Shown here: positions 63,880-64,000 of the stretch, one piece after another | Layout: each line of letters starts with the position of its first letter | Position numbering within the stretch: position 1 is the stretch's first letter | DNA from: Thermoanaerobacterium butyriciformans | GTDB lineage: Bacteria; Bacillota; Thermoanaerobacteria; Thermoanaerobacterales; Thermoanaerobacteraceae | DNA: 64,000 bases | Assembly: GCF_017874545.1 (NCBI RefSeq) | Contig: NZ_JAGGLT010000011.1 | Coordinates: 24,144-88,143, forward strand | Direction: 5' to 3' | Program-made: the position numbers and the translations under genes | The notes under the pieces: model-generated | What the model was told of the DNA's origin: nothing | What the model saw: the letters and a program-made list of their open reading frames with translations, nothing else | The model's database searches: none

Positions 63880-64000
63880 TTACATACCTCCTCCTTTAAC
63901 TATTAGAGTATTCTCGGCAACTTCTGTTGCCTGATATAACTGAATTTCAGGAGATATATTTTTAAATTTATCCCCCAAAATTTCATTCTGAAATCATTTT
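63880..64000 (-). pseudogene. 3' end of an unidentified gene, frame broken by one base
   Basis: The last codons before the stop at 63880 read like real protein (EILGDKFKNIS ... ATEVAENTLIVKGGGM). An in-frame TGA at 63994-63996 blocks the frame. Just upstream, another frame reads KMISE, and removing a single T (63985) would join the two as KMISEEILGDKF. The pattern recalls the C-terminus of glutamate racemases (MurI), but too little is visible to be sure. It may be a true frameshift or a sequence error. Confidence 0.35.

Noticed and set aside
1..64000. tRNA, rRNA, insertion sequences, prophage, attachment sites
   Set aside because: None was found. The degenerate XerD-like gene has no att-like repeats or phage genes around it.

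Overview
The window is AT-rich, low-GC Firmicutes DNA. It most likely comes from a thermophilic, anaerobic, spore-forming clostridium of the Thermoanaerobacterium/Thermoanaerobacter type. I infer this from the dense sporulation gene set (spo0A, spoIIA-sigF, spoIIIAA-AH, spoIVB, spoVAC/AD/AE, spoIIM, two dac genes), the stand-alone pyruvate carboxylase B subunit, and an OLE RNA/OapA locus, which is typical of extremophilic anaerobic Firmicutes. All but two genes lie on the minus strand, so gene order below follows descending coordinates. No rRNA, tRNA, insertion sequence, prophage or CRISPR array was seen.

Left part (1-13650). The end of the window holds rnhA (cut) and proC. Next comes a tight RNA-modification and mismatch-repair operon, miaB-ylbF-like-mutS-mutL-miaA-hfq, with a sigma-A promoter upstream and a terminator after hfq. 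cheR and speD are separate units. Then follows aroH-cmk-plsC-ispH-S1 protein, in which the chorismate mutase reading frame runs without a stop into cytidylate kinase and lacks an in-frame start.

Middle part (13700-32860). This holds housekeeping genes (flavoprotein, phosphatase, RpiR regulator, surE, pycB, speE, rluB-like), a divergent plus-strand RNase-H-like/zinc protein, a tandem LysM protein, a Cys-rich two-gene redox pair of unknown role, a dacB-like gene, ytfJ/DUF2953, scpAB, an M50 protease, a CCA-adding-enzyme-like gene, and the spoVA genes. The spoVA unit seems to begin with an unreported 45-residue membrane peptide and a dodecin, behind a sigma-G-like promoter.

Right-middle part (32900-46210). 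sigF-spoIIAB-spoIIAA sits behind a near-consensus sigma-H promoter. It is followed by dacF, an XerD-like protein that has lost its catalytic residues, spoIIM, an EndoQ-type nuclease, nudF, and a 38-residue plus-strand ORF that resembles the FtsZ inhibitor MciZ. A cell-envelope cluster (steA, steB-like, two lipid-linked sugar enzymes, DUF3866) leads to spo0A (second sigma-H promoter) and spoIVB.

Right part (46350-64000). A conserved block runs xseA-xseB-ispA-OLE RNA-oapA-dxs-tlyA-nadK-argR-recN. The only long stretch without a protein gene (52741-53464) holds the OLE RNA with its own sigma-A promoter. Upstream of this block lie asp23-amaP-DUF2273-nusB-folD and the complete spoIIIA operon with a sigma-E-like promoter. 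A CD1247-type gene and a broken gene end close the window.
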